The notes under the pieces were generated by a model that worked only from the letters and a program-made list of their open reading frames with translations, made no database searches and was not told where the DNA came from. A program made the translations under genes and the position numbers. DNA of 64,000 nucleotides. Source: Tolypothrix sp. PCC 7712 (GTDB lineage: Bacteria > Cyanobacteriota > Cyanobacteriia > Cyanobacteriales > Nostocaceae). Below, piece by piece: positions 26,651 through 35,656 of the stretch. The stretch spans positions 4,464,001 through 4,528,000 of the forward strand of contig NZ_CP063785.1 of NCBI RefSeq assembly GCF_025860405.1, written 5' to 3'. Within the stretch, counting starts at the first letter, position 1; every line of letters begins with the position of its first letter.

Positions 26651-27952
26651 ATGTTTAAAACTTCAAAATTCAGACGATTGACTGTGTTTGTACTGCTCGG
26701 TTTATTGACTAGCTGGATAGTCAGTTGTAGTACAGGAAATGTAGGCACGCAAACAAAACAGGCCTCTGGGGGAGCAACAACGATTGAGTTTTGGACAATG
26801 CAACTCCAACCTCAATTTAATGGTTACTTTCAGAACCTGATTGCATCTTTTGAATCACAAAACAAAGGTATAAAGATTAACTGGGTCGATATACCTTGGG
26901 CAGCAATGGAGAACAAAATCTTAACAGCTGTCTCAGCAAAAACGCCACCTGATGTTGTCAACCTCAATCCGGATTTCGCATCTCAACTTGCAGGACGAAA
27001 TGCCTGGTTAGATTTAGATACAAAAGTCTCAAATGAAGTAATTTCCTCCTATCTGCCAAATATTTGGAAAGCTAGCACACTCAATGGTAAAAGTTTTGGT
27101 ATTCCCTGGTACCTCACTACCCGGCTAACTATTTATAACACTGATTTATTAAAACAGGCAGGTATCAACAAAACACCGAATACTTACGCAGAATTAGGGC
27201 AAGCGGCACAACAAATTAAAGATAAAACAGGGAAATATGCCTTTTTTGTAACTTTTGTTCCGCAAGATTCCGGAGAAGTTTTGGAATCATTTGTGCAAAT
27301 GGGAGTCACCTTAGTAGATTCCGAAGGTAAAGCAGCTTTTAACTCACCGCAAGGCAAAGCAGCTTTTCAGTATTGGGTAGATTTATATAAAAAAGGGCTA
27401 CTTCCCAAAGAGGTTTTAACTCAAGGACATCGCCATGCAATAGATTTATACCAAGCTGGTGAAACAGCATTTTTAGCTTCAGGCCCTGAATTTCTGAAAA
27501 CGATCGCCAATAATGCCCCCAAAATTGCTCAAGCCTCTGCGATCGCACCTCAAATTACAGGTGATACTGGTAAAAAGAATGTTGCTGTTATGAACTTAGT
27601 TATCCCCAAAGATAGCAAGTACGCAGATGCTGCTGTGAAATTTGCTCTGTTTGTCACTAACGATCAAAACCAATTAGCTTTTGCTAAAGCTGCTAATGTT
27701 TTGCCATCTACCGTAAAATCACTGGCTGATAGCTATTTTAAAAATGTTCCTGCTAGTGCGACAACAGTAGACAAAGCCAGAGTAATTAGCGCTCAACAAC
27801 TACAACAGGCAGAAATATTAACGCCGACTATGAAAGATTTCAATAAATTGCAAAAGGCAATTTATGAGAACTTGCAAGCAGCAATGTTAGACCAAAAAAC
27901 AGTAGAAAAAGCTGTAGAAGATGCAGCACAACAGTGGAACAATCGCACATAG
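26651..27952 (+). CDS. ABC-transporter extracellular sugar-binding lipoprotein (family 1)
   Basis: 433 aa. Signal peptide with lipobox SWIVSC and lipidated C26, so membrane-anchored in the periplasm. The mature part has the family-1 solute-binding features: TTIEFWTMQLQPQF, PPDVVNLNPDFASQLAGR, GIPWYLTTRLTIYNTDLLKQAG and the closing PKDSKYADAAVKFALFVTNDQNQ. These proteins capture oligosaccharides, glycerol derivatives or similar compounds for an ABC importer. No permease or ATPase is adjacent, so its partners are elsewhere. Substrate not predictable. Confidence 0.9.
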   Translation: MFKTSKFRRLTVFVLLGLLTSWIVSCSTGNVGTQTKQASGGATTIEFWTMQLQPQFNGYFQNLIASFESQNKGIKINWVDIPWAAMENKILTAVSAKTPPDVVNLNPDFASQLAGRNAWLDLDTKVSNEVISSYLPNIWKASTLNGKSFGIPWYLTTRLTIYNTDLLKQAGINKTPNTYAELGQAAQQIKDKTGKYAFFVTFVPQDSGEVLESFVQMGVTLVDSEGKAAFNSPQGKAAFQYWVDLYKKGLLPKEVLTQGHRHAIDLYQAGETAFLASGPEFLKTIANNAPKIAQASAIAPQITGDTGKKNVAVMNLVIPKDSKYADAAVKFALFVTNDQNQLAFAKAANVLPSTVKSLADSYFKNVPASATTVDKARVISAQQLQQAEILTPTMKDFNKLQKAIYENLQAAMLDQKTVEKAVEDAAQQWNNRT

Positions 27953-28051
27953 AAATGTGCATTAAAAGGTAAATAGTTGGTGTTTAAGGGATAGTAAAAT
28001 CCACCAACCAATACCAATGTCAAACATTTTCAAAACATATTAATGATTTTT

Positions 28052-28084
28052 AGGGGCACAGAAATTTGCCCCTATTTTCTTTAT
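28052..28084 (+). terminator. Intrinsic terminator after the binding-protein gene
   Basis: AGGGGCA (28052-28058) pairs with TGCCCCT (28067-28073), followed by a T-rich ATTTTCTTTAT. Confidence 0.55.
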
Positions 28085-28190
28085 TTGTTGTATTTTTTAG
28101 GATTAATTAGTGCAACATTGAAAAATTTCAAATAGCTTAATTATGCTTTTATTAAATCACTATTACTATTTACACTCAGCATTTTGATTA

Positions 28191-28275
28191 GCGTAAGGGC
28201 ATGGCACCAGTAAGATAATTTGATATGCCAAAAGATTGTGGATGCTGTGCCCCTACCTATTCATCTGTCGTGTTC
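28191..28275 (-). mobile_element. Outer palindromic element without inserted MITE (empty site)
   Basis: Read on the minus strand: CGACAGATGAATAGGTAGGG, GCACAGCATCC, CTTTTGGCATATCAAATTATC, then ACTGGTGCC followed directly by ATGCCCTTAC. It matches 54716-54995 except that the 195-bp MITE and one copy of the 9-bp target are absent. It therefore shows the pre-insertion state. Confidence 0.75.
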
Positions 28276-28338
28276 TTGTTTCACAATGGTAAACTATCAG
28301 ATTTCTGCCTCTTATTTCTTTCAAAGAGCGCTCTCATT

Positions 28339-29274
28339 TCAGGCTGACATTAATTGCTGAAGGCGTTTTGGTTCATCTCCCAGCCAATCGGGATTTTTGG
28401 CAGTACCGTCGAAAATGGATGAAGTCTTGAAAGGTTCAAACTCGCCGCGAGATCCAGCATCTGCGGTTTTGGCTAACAATGTTTGCACCTGCTCCTCTGT
28501 CATCGGTTTAAATGTGTCTACGGCTTTGAATGCTTGCTCGAGAATCTCCATACTGTCGATTCCCGTAATTACCACCGAAGTAGGTAGATTCAGCGCATAG
28601 TGGAGACATTCAATTGGCGTTACCGTCTTGGACTTGAGCAGAATCCCATTTGCCATACTTTTCATTCCCAAAATACCGATATTTCGTTTGACTAGTTCTG
28701 GTACAACCAGCTTGGCGAAACTCCGATAGTGTGCGTCCATCACATTTAACGGCATCTGAGCTGTAGCAAATTTAAAGCCGTAATTGTCTGCAACCTGGAG
28801 CATATGCAGATGAATTTCGGGGTCTTTGTGCCCCGTAAAGCCAATGTAGCGTAGCTTTCCAGCTGCTTTTGCTGCAACTAGCGCCGCATTTGCGCCCTCT
28901 TCATCAAAAACCCGATGCGGATCATCAAATCGCAGGATTTCGTGATGTTGTACTAGGTCAATGCAATCGACTTTTAGGCGTTTTAAGGATTCATCGAGCT
29001 GTTTAGTAGCTTCTTTTTTAGAGCGTCCATCAATTTTGGTCATCAGGAAGACTTTGTCTCGATAGCCATCACGGAGTGCTTTCCCCATGCGAATTTCACT
29101 TTCACCTCCGTTATAGTCCCAACTGTTATCCATGAAGGTGATGCCTCGATCAATCGCTGTGCGAACAAGCCGTATTGCCAACTGCTCATCTACGTGTTTC
29201 AAGCTGAGATGCCATCCGCCCAATCCAATTGCAGAAACTCTCTCTCCAGTATTACCAAGTTCTCGATATAGCAT
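28339..29274 (-). CDS. Aldo/keto reductase
   Basis: 311 aa NAD(P)H-dependent oxidoreductase of the AKR superfamily. Catalytic tetrad candidates: D49 (FMDNSWDYNGG), Y54, K80 (FLMTKIDGR) and H110/H111 (QHHEI). GFTGHKDPEI and GMKSMANGILL correspond to the cofactor-pocket strands. ATG at 29274, preceded by GAGGGA at 8-base spacing, which fixes the start. No operon partner. The C-terminal about 25 residues (TSSIFDGTAKNPDWLGDEPK) form a family-typical tail. Substrate unknown. Confidence 0.93.
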   Translation of the reverse strand: MLYRELGNTGERVSAIGLGGWHLSLKHVDEQLAIRLVRTAIDRGITFMDNSWDYNGGESEIRMGKALRDGYRDKVFLMTKIDGRSKKEATKQLDESLKRLKVDCIDLVQHHEILRFDDPHRVFDEEGANAALVAAKAAGKLRYIGFTGHKDPEIHLHMLQVADNYGFKFATAQMPLNVMDAHYRSFAKLVVPELVKRNIGILGMKSMANGILLKSKTVTPIECLHYALNLPTSVVITGIDSMEILEQAFKAVDTFKPMTEEQVQTLLAKTADAGSRGEFEPFKTSSIFDGTAKNPDWLGDEPKRLQQLMSA

Positions 29275-29853
29275 CTTTGTTCCCTCTATTTTTGTTTTTA
29301 CAAATATTTCTGAAAATGACTGAATAGGTCGATAATTTGTAGGGCTTCATTTTTGGTGTGTTCATTAACATATCGCTGCTCAGTCATAAAAATCCTAGTT
29401 TTTGATTGTATTTGATATAGTTCCTGGAACTCGTGCCCATTCAAAATAAATAAAGCCAGATTAAAACAGCCCTTGCAGTTTTAGCTTTGTGCTTCATACT
29501 TACTTATAATTGGGAAATTATTGTTTATTTTCAGACGATTTCAGCCAATGATTAGCCTTCACCATATTAAAAAATCAATTATAGAAGTGCTTCCCTCTAT
29601 TGAAGGATGACACCTATGCATTGAGAGCTATTAGTCAAATATTTACTCTACGAAATAAGAGTTTATTCACCCATAAGATAGGTGATTTTTTTGTCTATGT
29701 CATCGCTTGATTTTTGGCTGATAATCAACGATTTGTTGTGACTTGCAAATAATTCACTGCTTGCCAAATAGATTATATAAATATAATTAGTGGAACTAAT
29801 CAATAAAAATTGCGATCAATTGTCATACAATACTGGGAGAAAAGTAACACAAC
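29275..29853. other. Divergent intergenic region
   Basis: About 580 bp between divergent genes. AT-rich with no coding frame. TTAGTGGAACTAA at about 29787 is a small palindrome about 65 bp before the protease start and could be an operator. Nothing else recognised. Confidence 0.4.
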
Positions 29854-31134
29854 ATGAGATTATTTAGGCTGAATTATTTTAAGCGGTTAGCGAAAGTATT
29901 TATACTAAGTATTGCTATTTTACTTGTACTCTGGTTGAGTTCACCACTTCTCCCTATATTCGCAAAACCAGAGACTCAACTTTTCGAGCAAGTTTGGCAA
30001 ACAGTAAACGATAATTTTTACGATCCTCAGTTTAATGGAGTAGATTGGCCAGCCATCAAAAAACAATATCAACCTCAGCTAATTAAAGCTGAATCAAGCA
30101 AAGATGTTGCTTTTTTGATTAATCAAATGCTTGCTCAACTTAAATCTTCTCATACAAGGTTTTATACTCAAGATGAGCCTGCTTACTATCAGCTTTTAGG
30201 AATTTTTTTGGCTCACAGTCCAGAGTTAAAAAAGCAATTAAAACAGTTTTTGCCAACAGGTAAAGTAGAATACACTGATATTGGTTTATTTACCAAAGAT
30301 ATTAATGGCAAAATATTTATTAGTTCTATTTTGGATGATAGCCCTGCTGTGAAAGCAGGCTTAAAGGTAGGTGACCAAATTTTAAGTGTTGATGGTCATT
30401 CATATCAGCCAATCAAGTCTTTTGCTGGTAAAGCAGGTCAAGCTGTCAAAATGTTGATACAGCGATCGCCTGAAGCCAGCAGTCAGCAAGAAATTGCTGT
30501 TGTACCCAAAATTTATGATGCTAGCACGATGTTTTTGCAAGCGCAGACAGCCAGTGTGGAACTAATTGAAGTTGCAGGGAAGAAGGTTGGTTATATTCAT
30601 ATATGGTCAAATGCAGCTGACCCTTACCAACAACAACTCCAAGATGAACTAATTTATGGTCGCTTAAAAAATGCCGATGCTTTAGTTTTAGATTTGCGAG
30701 ATGGCTGGGGTGGAGGTGATATTAGTTATCTCAACATCTTTAGCGCTAAACACAATCTCAGCCTCACCAGTATTCCGCGTTCTGGACGTAGTTATACTTA
30801 TAACTATCAATGGAAGAAACCTGTAGTGATGTTAGTAAATGAGAACAGTCGTAGTAGTAAAGAAATTATTGCGTTTGGGTTTCAACAAAATAAGATGGGG
30901 TTAGTTCTTGGGACTCAAACGGCAAAAGCTGTACTTGGCGGTCGTCCTTATTTAATGCGCGATGGTAGCCTACTTTATGTTGCAGTTACGAATGTATTGG
31001 TTAATGGTAATCAAAGGCTGGAAGGTAAAGGTGTAGTACCAGATATTAATATTTCATTTCCTCTAGAATATGCCCAAGGAGTAGACCCGCAAAAACAAAA
31101 AGCTATAGAAACTGTGTTAGATCAAGTGCGGTGA
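29854..31134 (+). CDS. S41-family C-terminal processing-like protease
   Basis: 426 aa, exported: N-terminal hydrophobic segment about 13-36 (FILSIAILLVLWLSSPLLP), possibly a signal anchor. Domain order: helical cap (FEQVWQTVNDNFYDPQF, standard for S41), PDZ (SSILDDSPAVKAGLKVGDQILSVDG) and tail-specific protease core (GYIHIWSN; ADALVLDLRDGWGGGD; NENSRSSKEIIAFGFQ; then GTQTAKAVLGG). The Ser in SRSSKE and the Lys in TAKAV are the expected catalytic dyad, though CtpA usually has a SASA-type context. The PDZ is shorter than in CtpA. Substrate unknown. Confidence 0.85.
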   Translation: MRLFRLNYFKRLAKVFILSIAILLVLWLSSPLLPIFAKPETQLFEQVWQTVNDNFYDPQFNGVDWPAIKKQYQPQLIKAESSKDVAFLINQMLAQLKSSHTRFYTQDEPAYYQLLGIFLAHSPELKKQLKQFLPTGKVEYTDIGLFTKDINGKIFISSILDDSPAVKAGLKVGDQILSVDGHSYQPIKSFAGKAGQAVKMLIQRSPEASSQQEIAVVPKIYDASTMFLQAQTASVELIEVAGKKVGYIHIWSNAADPYQQQLQDELIYGRLKNADALVLDLRDGWGGGDISYLNIFSAKHNLSLTSIPRSGRSYTYNYQWKKPVVMLVNENSRSSKEIIAFGFQQNKMGLVLGTQTAKAVLGGRPYLMRDGSLLYVAVTNVLVNGNQRLEGKGVVPDINISFPLEYAQGVDPQKQKAIETVLDQVR

Positions 31135-31152
31135 ATTACTGATGATATGGTT

Positions 31153-31216
31153 GGGAATGGGGAATGGGGAATGGGGAATGGGGAATGGGGAATGGGGAAT
31201 GGGGAATGGGGAATGG
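31153..31216. repeat. GGGAATG heptamer array, about 9 units
   Basis: Perfect tandem GGGAATG units after the protease gene; an STRR-type sequence. Confidence 0.9.
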
Positions 31217-31356
31217 GTAAACTGTATTTTTATTTCCCATTACTGACATTCACAGATATGATAAGTGTTCAACCGGAGATGATATTACAAGCAAGATTTC
31301 CCGTAATAGATACAGCAGATTTGATGTTTATGAGGTACAGCAACTAATTGAAAAAA

Positions 31357-31415
31357 GTAATGAGTAATAAGTAGTGAGTAATAAGTAAATTTCCTACTCA
31401 TTACTCATTACTCAT
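31357..31415. terminator. Repeat-built hairpin between convergent genes
   Basis: AATGAGTAATAAGTAGTGAG units face CTACTCATTACTCATTACTC units around TAAATTT, making a long stem between the protease gene and the convergent Rieske gene. It could end transcription from both sides. Confidence 0.5.
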
Positions 31416-31433
31416 GATTGGGACTATTCCACC

Positions 31434-33209
31434 TCAAGATTCTTCAAAAAGGCGATCGCCTCGATGTAATCTTTCTGCAATTTGGTAAGTTTGACCTTGA
31501 GAGCGCATAGTGGGCGAATGGGCGGCTAAATACCGAGATGCAGCAACTAATATATGAATCCCCGTCGGAGTTTTACCAAACAGCGAGTATTGGCGAAAAG
31601 CAGCTTCTATTTCTTGAATGACATGAAAATCACGATTTTCACGCAACATCATTTTCCCTAGGATAGCCATCAGTTTTTCAGGAGAACCGCCGCTATATAA
31701 ATAATTAGCTACTAATTTACCTGTTTGATTGACTTGCTGCTGACGGTTTAATAAATCTGGTAGCTGTTGGAGTAATTCTTCAGGATTTTCTGTGGTGTCT
31801 TTTGGTTCTGGTAGCCTTGCTGGTGGTACATTCAAAAAGCGATTTAAATACACACTCATCGCAGCATCAAAAACTCCTTTAAGGAGTTCAATTGTTGGTA
31901 CTCTTCGCAATGCTTGATGTACAGCATTAGCAAAGGTAAATGGATGATGGGCGGAATTCCAATCGCCAAAATCATTATTGGTGTGGAAACGAGCTACTCG
32001 TAATGCTGCTGCATAAGTGACGATGCTGGCTAATTGTTCTGCGCTACAACCTACTTGCAGTGCATCTAATAGCGAATCAGCGATTGCTTGTGGGTCTTCA
32101 CCCAATAAAATTGGTAATAATTCCTCTTGGTTTGTCCAAGTTCCTTGCCGAGATTTACCTACACTTAATGCTGTAGGTAATTGCTCAAAAGCCGATTCCA
32201 AGATGGCGATTAAATCTACAGGGTAGCGCCAAGAATTAGATTCTTCCATCCTATCGGCATTAGCTAAACCAGGGACTAAGCTAGCCAAAGTTGAGTCGGC
32301 TGCTTGCCAACCCACGGCATCAAGTGCTTCTAAGGCTTTGTTGATAAAATCAAGGGTATGCCCAACGTCAAGATAACGATGATCGCAAGCTGCACAGAAC
32401 AGCATATCTGCTATTTGTTGTGAATTAGCTCCCGAAGCGAGCGCAGATACTAAACATCTCTGCGCTGCTTCCGTATCTCTTACCTGAATAAATTGGCGGA
32501 ACCAGCTTTTGAGAGTTGCAACATCAACTGTCGAGTTAGGTAATGGATGAACAACAAACTCTGGTGGCGAACCTGCGCTATCATTCGCTACTGCTGACAA
32601 TCCATGAAATAAAGCCCGGGGTTTATCTTCTGCATCTAGATATGGTAGGAGATTCATCATACAAGTATGGATAGTCAACCCTGTACTCCAACCTGCTTTG
32701 TTATAGCGAGTACCAAATTCTAGCCCCATGAGAAAAGGTTCAGCCGGATTGACTCCCAGATCTAAAAGTGCGATCGCACTTTTAGCAATCACTAAAGAAA
32801 TGTTTTGCTCTAAACCATCTTGTAAACGTTGGCGGTGGTGGGTATGAAGGTTAGCTGGTGGCGCTAAATTTACCCACACTTCACCATCACGAATTTCTAC
32901 AGGGAAACAAGGAACATCATCTGCCCAAGAGTCAAAAGTGCCACCACTAGCAAGGTCAAAACGGGCATAATGCCAAGGACAGGTAACAATACCATCCTTA
33001 CAGTTGCTGCCTTTGAGAGGAAAGCCCATGTGGGGACAACGGTTGTCAATTGCATATACTTGATCGTTGGCGTAAAACAAAGCAAGAGTCTGCTTTTGTT
33101 GATGCACTAGCAAACTACCTGCTGCTTGAACATCTTTAAGTTGAGCAACGAGGATATAATCATCTGTTGTGGTTGTATCTGCAAATATTTCTGTCATTGA
33201 ATTGCACAT
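31434..33209 (-). CDS. Rieske [2Fe-2S] protein with large helical C-terminal domain
   Basis: 591 aa. The N-terminal Rieske domain (about 18-115) has complete ligands C58-P-H60 and C77-P-W-H80. The remaining about 470 residues are alpha-helical and contain His-rich motifs (CDHRYLDVGHTLDFINKALE; ARFHTNNDFGDWNSAHHPF) that could hold a metal, but this is not the mononuclear-iron domain of ring-hydroxylating oxygenases. Probably a redox or oxygenase enzyme of unknown reaction. ATG at 33209 used; M5 at 33197 is equally possible, as neither has a clear ribosome binding site. It lies 174 bp downstream of the FIST/kinase operon on the same strand and may be part of it. Confidence 0.78.
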   Translation of the reverse strand: MCNSMTEIFADTTTTDDYILVAQLKDVQAAGSLLVHQQKQTLALFYANDQVYAIDNRCPHMGFPLKGSNCKDGIVTCPWHYARFDLASGGTFDSWADDVPCFPVEIRDGEVWVNLAPPANLHTHHRQRLQDGLEQNISLVIAKSAIALLDLGVNPAEPFLMGLEFGTRYNKAGWSTGLTIHTCMMNLLPYLDAEDKPRALFHGLSAVANDSAGSPPEFVVHPLPNSTVDVATLKSWFRQFIQVRDTEAAQRCLVSALASGANSQQIADMLFCAACDHRYLDVGHTLDFINKALEALDAVGWQAADSTLASLVPGLANADRMEESNSWRYPVDLIAILESAFEQLPTALSVGKSRQGTWTNQEELLPILLGEDPQAIADSLLDALQVGCSAEQLASIVTYAAALRVARFHTNNDFGDWNSAHHPFTFANAVHQALRRVPTIELLKGVFDAAMSVYLNRFLNVPPARLPEPKDTTENPEELLQQLPDLLNRQQQVNQTGKLVANYLYSGGSPEKLMAILGKMMLRENRDFHVIQEIEAAFRQYSLFGKTPTGIHILVAASRYLAAHSPTMRSQGQTYQIAERLHRGDRLFEES

Positions 33210-33383
33210 TGGTAAATGTCAAAACCCTTACTTCTACTGTGTCGAAGTTTTTCTCCTTTGAGCATTTCTGCAATTCTAATTTTTGTTAACTATCGCCAAA
33301 TGACTTGATCATCAAGGCATTGGGCTGCCGCTGCTTATAGAGTCTTCCCGGCAACATGGATAAAGTAAAAGGCGTTGCACCCA

Positions 33384-34439
33384 TTAATTATCTCGAATTG
33401 GAATTTGAATGACAAATTCTGTACCTACACATGGTTGTGAATAGCATTCTAATTTACCACCGTGCAGTTCATTAACAATTTGGTAACTAATTGATAAACC
33501 TAAACCTGTACCTTTGCCTACTGCTTTGGTGGTAAAAAATGGATCAAATACTTTATTTCGCACTTTATCTTCCATTCCTATACCATTATCAGCAATTCTA
33601 ATCTCTATATAGGAATTATCAATATTTTTAGTAGTAATATGTAGCTTTAGCTGCTTACTTACTTCCTGTTTTAATAAGGAATCTTCTAAAGCATCAATTG
33701 CATTTGTCATCAAGTTCATAAATACTTGATTCATGTGCCCAGCGTAGCACTTAATTAGTGGCAATTTTCCGTAGTTTTTAATAACTTCAATACCTAAATA
33801 ATTATCGGCTGATGCTTTGAGACGACTGTTTAAAATCACTAAGGTGCTGTCAATCCCCTCATGAATATCTACTGCTTTAAATTCTGCTTCATCTAAACGA
33901 GAAAATGTCCGTAGTGACTTCACTATTTCACGAATGCGCTCTGCTCCCACATTCATAGAACGAAATAATTTCTCTACGTCTTGCTTAAGAAAATCAAATT
34001 CAATAACTTGAATTTCTTGTTGAATTTCCACCTCGGGTTCAGGGTAATATTTTTGATAAAGTGAAATTAAATTCAATAAATTTTGAAAATATTCATAGGC
34101 ATAAGTTAAATTCCCGTAAATAAAACTCACTGGGTTATTAATTTCGTGAGCAATTCCAGCCACCAGAACTCCGAGAGCAGACATTTTCTCTGATTCTACG
34201 AGTTTCATTTGTAAAGCTTCGAGATTTTTGAAAGCATTTTCTAGCTCATCACCTCTGTGCTTCAAAGCAGTTTGTGATTCTTCTAACTCGCGAATCATAT
34301 TTTTGAGAACACTTTCTCTAACTTCAGTATTGTTCTCTAGTTGTTGTCTATCGGCTTCTGAGCGTTCTAACTTTTTTTTCAGAATCCGAACAGTTTTTTC
34401 TAACTCTTTAAGTCTGCTCTCATTGTCTGTGGTTTCCAT
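33384..34439 (-). CDS. Histidine kinase with coiled-coil N-terminus
   Basis: 351 aa, soluble. A long coiled coil (about 5-85) leads to HisKA with H98 in AGIAHEINNPVSFIYGN and HATPase_c (NLMTNAIDALED; GKGTGLGLSISYQIVNELHGG). It has no sensory domain and no membrane helix, so its signal must come from a partner. The FIST protein encoded just upstream (7-bp gap) is the obvious candidate. The same HEINNP-type kinase core occurs in the multi-kinase (35657) and the Cache kinase (55228). ATG start. Confidence 0.93.
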   Translation of the reverse strand: METTDNESRLKELEKTVRILKKKLERSEADRQQLENNTEVRESVLKNMIRELEESQTALKHRGDELENAFKNLEALQMKLVESEKMSALGVLVAGIAHEINNPVSFIYGNLTYAYEYFQNLLNLISLYQKYYPEPEVEIQQEIQVIEFDFLKQDVEKLFRSMNVGAERIREIVKSLRTFSRLDEAEFKAVDIHEGIDSTLVILNSRLKASADNYLGIEVIKNYGKLPLIKCYAGHMNQVFMNLMTNAIDALEDSLLKQEVSKQLKLHITTKNIDNSYIEIRIADNGIGMEDKVRNKVFDPFFTTKAVGKGTGLGLSISYQIVNELHGGKLECYSQPCVGTEFVIQIPIRDN

Positions 34440-34445
34440 AAGCCG

Positions 34446-35612
34446 CTACTTTGTTCCTAGAAGCAAAGTCACAAAAGTTTCTTGGTGATAGTAAGAGGAA
34501 CCATGAGGTTCTAAGGGGGCAAATTCACCGTAGGTGTAGAATCCACAAATAGGTACTTCTGCACACAGTGCATTTTTGACTAGTTGATATTCTTCTTTGG
34601 CTCTTGTTCCTAAAAGCCAACGACGACAGCAACAAGAAAATAGTAAAACTGCTTCTGGTTGCGTTCCAGGATAATTTGCTAAAGCATTTTTAAATGATGT
34701 TTCTGATGCTGCAATGACATCATCTCTACTAATATCTGTAACTTGAACTATGGCTTGTTCTGGCACATTACCAAGAAAATTGATGCTACCAGTTTCTACA
34801 TCGTAAGTATTAGGTACTCGCATATAATAGCGATCGCTATCTCCTTCATACACAGCTAAGGGATGCTCCGCAGTCGGAGGGCGATCGCCTAAATAGCGCT
34901 CATAATATGCTAGTGCTGTCATCCCTTCAATCTCGTAGAGGATGGTTCCTTGAGATTTGGTAACAATGCTTTTGAGTCCAATGGGTTCCCAGCCACAACC
35001 AATTCCATAGGAAAATTTGATATCTCCAGAAAAGATTAAAACTGGTAGGGAATCTGTTAGTACTTCGTTGCAGAAAAATTGATAGGTTTTGGTAAACCTA
35101 AATTGATCGCCTGCTGTACCACCTAAAATTGGCATTTCTGAACCTAAGGCTAGTTTTAATCCTTGTAGAATTAACTCGCCATTAGTTGTGGAACCATCTT
35201 CTATATAACTTGCGGGAACAGTAATACATAATTTCGCACTATTAGTACTTTTTTGAGTTGCTTGTTGTACAGCTTGTTTAGCCGCCTCTAAAGGGTTATT
35301 TTTTGCACCATACCCCACACCCGCACGAATTTCTACATTGTCAGAGTAAAAAAGCATGAGTGTTAAAGAATCTTGTTGAAATCCTAAGCCAGAAGACACT
35401 TCACCATCGGTAGTGCAACCAATCAATTCAATTTTGGGAAAGGCTTGGTTAATTTCTTTAACGATTAAATCATGCTCGAAATCAATAGCAGCAAATAAGA
35501 TACCTGCTTGAGGAATCACACCATCTAAATCCCTGACACAATGTTCTAAAACTTCTGTAATAGCATCTTGAGAATCTGGATCTTCACTATGTCCAACAAC
35601 AACTTTTAGCAT
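34446..35612 (-). CDS. FIST-domain signal-transduction protein (FIST_N + FIST_C)
   Basis: 388 aa. FIST_N (about 30-225) shows ELIGCTTDGEVSSGLGFQQD and PILGGTAGDQFRFTKTYQFF; FIST_C (about 235-375) shows EGMTALAYYERYLGD, the SCCCRRWLLG motif and CGFYTYGEFAPL. FIST domains are predicted to bind small ligands, possibly amino acids, and feed two-component systems. The gene sits between the multi-kinase and a sensorless kinase in one operon, which fits a sensor acting in trans. Three consecutive Cys (SCCC) may be redox or metal sensitive (inference). ATG start. Confidence 0.9.
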   Translation of the reverse strand: MLKVVVGHSEDPDSQDAITEVLEHCVRDLDGVIPQAGILFAAIDFEHDLIVKEINQAFPKIELIGCTTDGEVSSGLGFQQDSLTLMLFYSDNVEIRAGVGYGAKNNPLEAAKQAVQQATQKSTNSAKLCITVPASYIEDGSTTNGELILQGLKLALGSEMPILGGTAGDQFRFTKTYQFFCNEVLTDSLPVLIFSGDIKFSYGIGCGWEPIGLKSIVTKSQGTILYEIEGMTALAYYERYLGDRPPTAEHPLAVYEGDSDRYYMRVPNTYDVETGSINFLGNVPEQAIVQVTDISRDDVIAASETSFKNALANYPGTQPEAVLLFSCCCRRWLLGTRAKEEYQLVKNALCAEVPICGFYTYGEFAPLEPHGSSYYHQETFVTLLLGTK

Positions 35613-35656
35613 TTTTAGCTCCTAGTTAAAAATATAGTTAAATTAATCAATCATCA

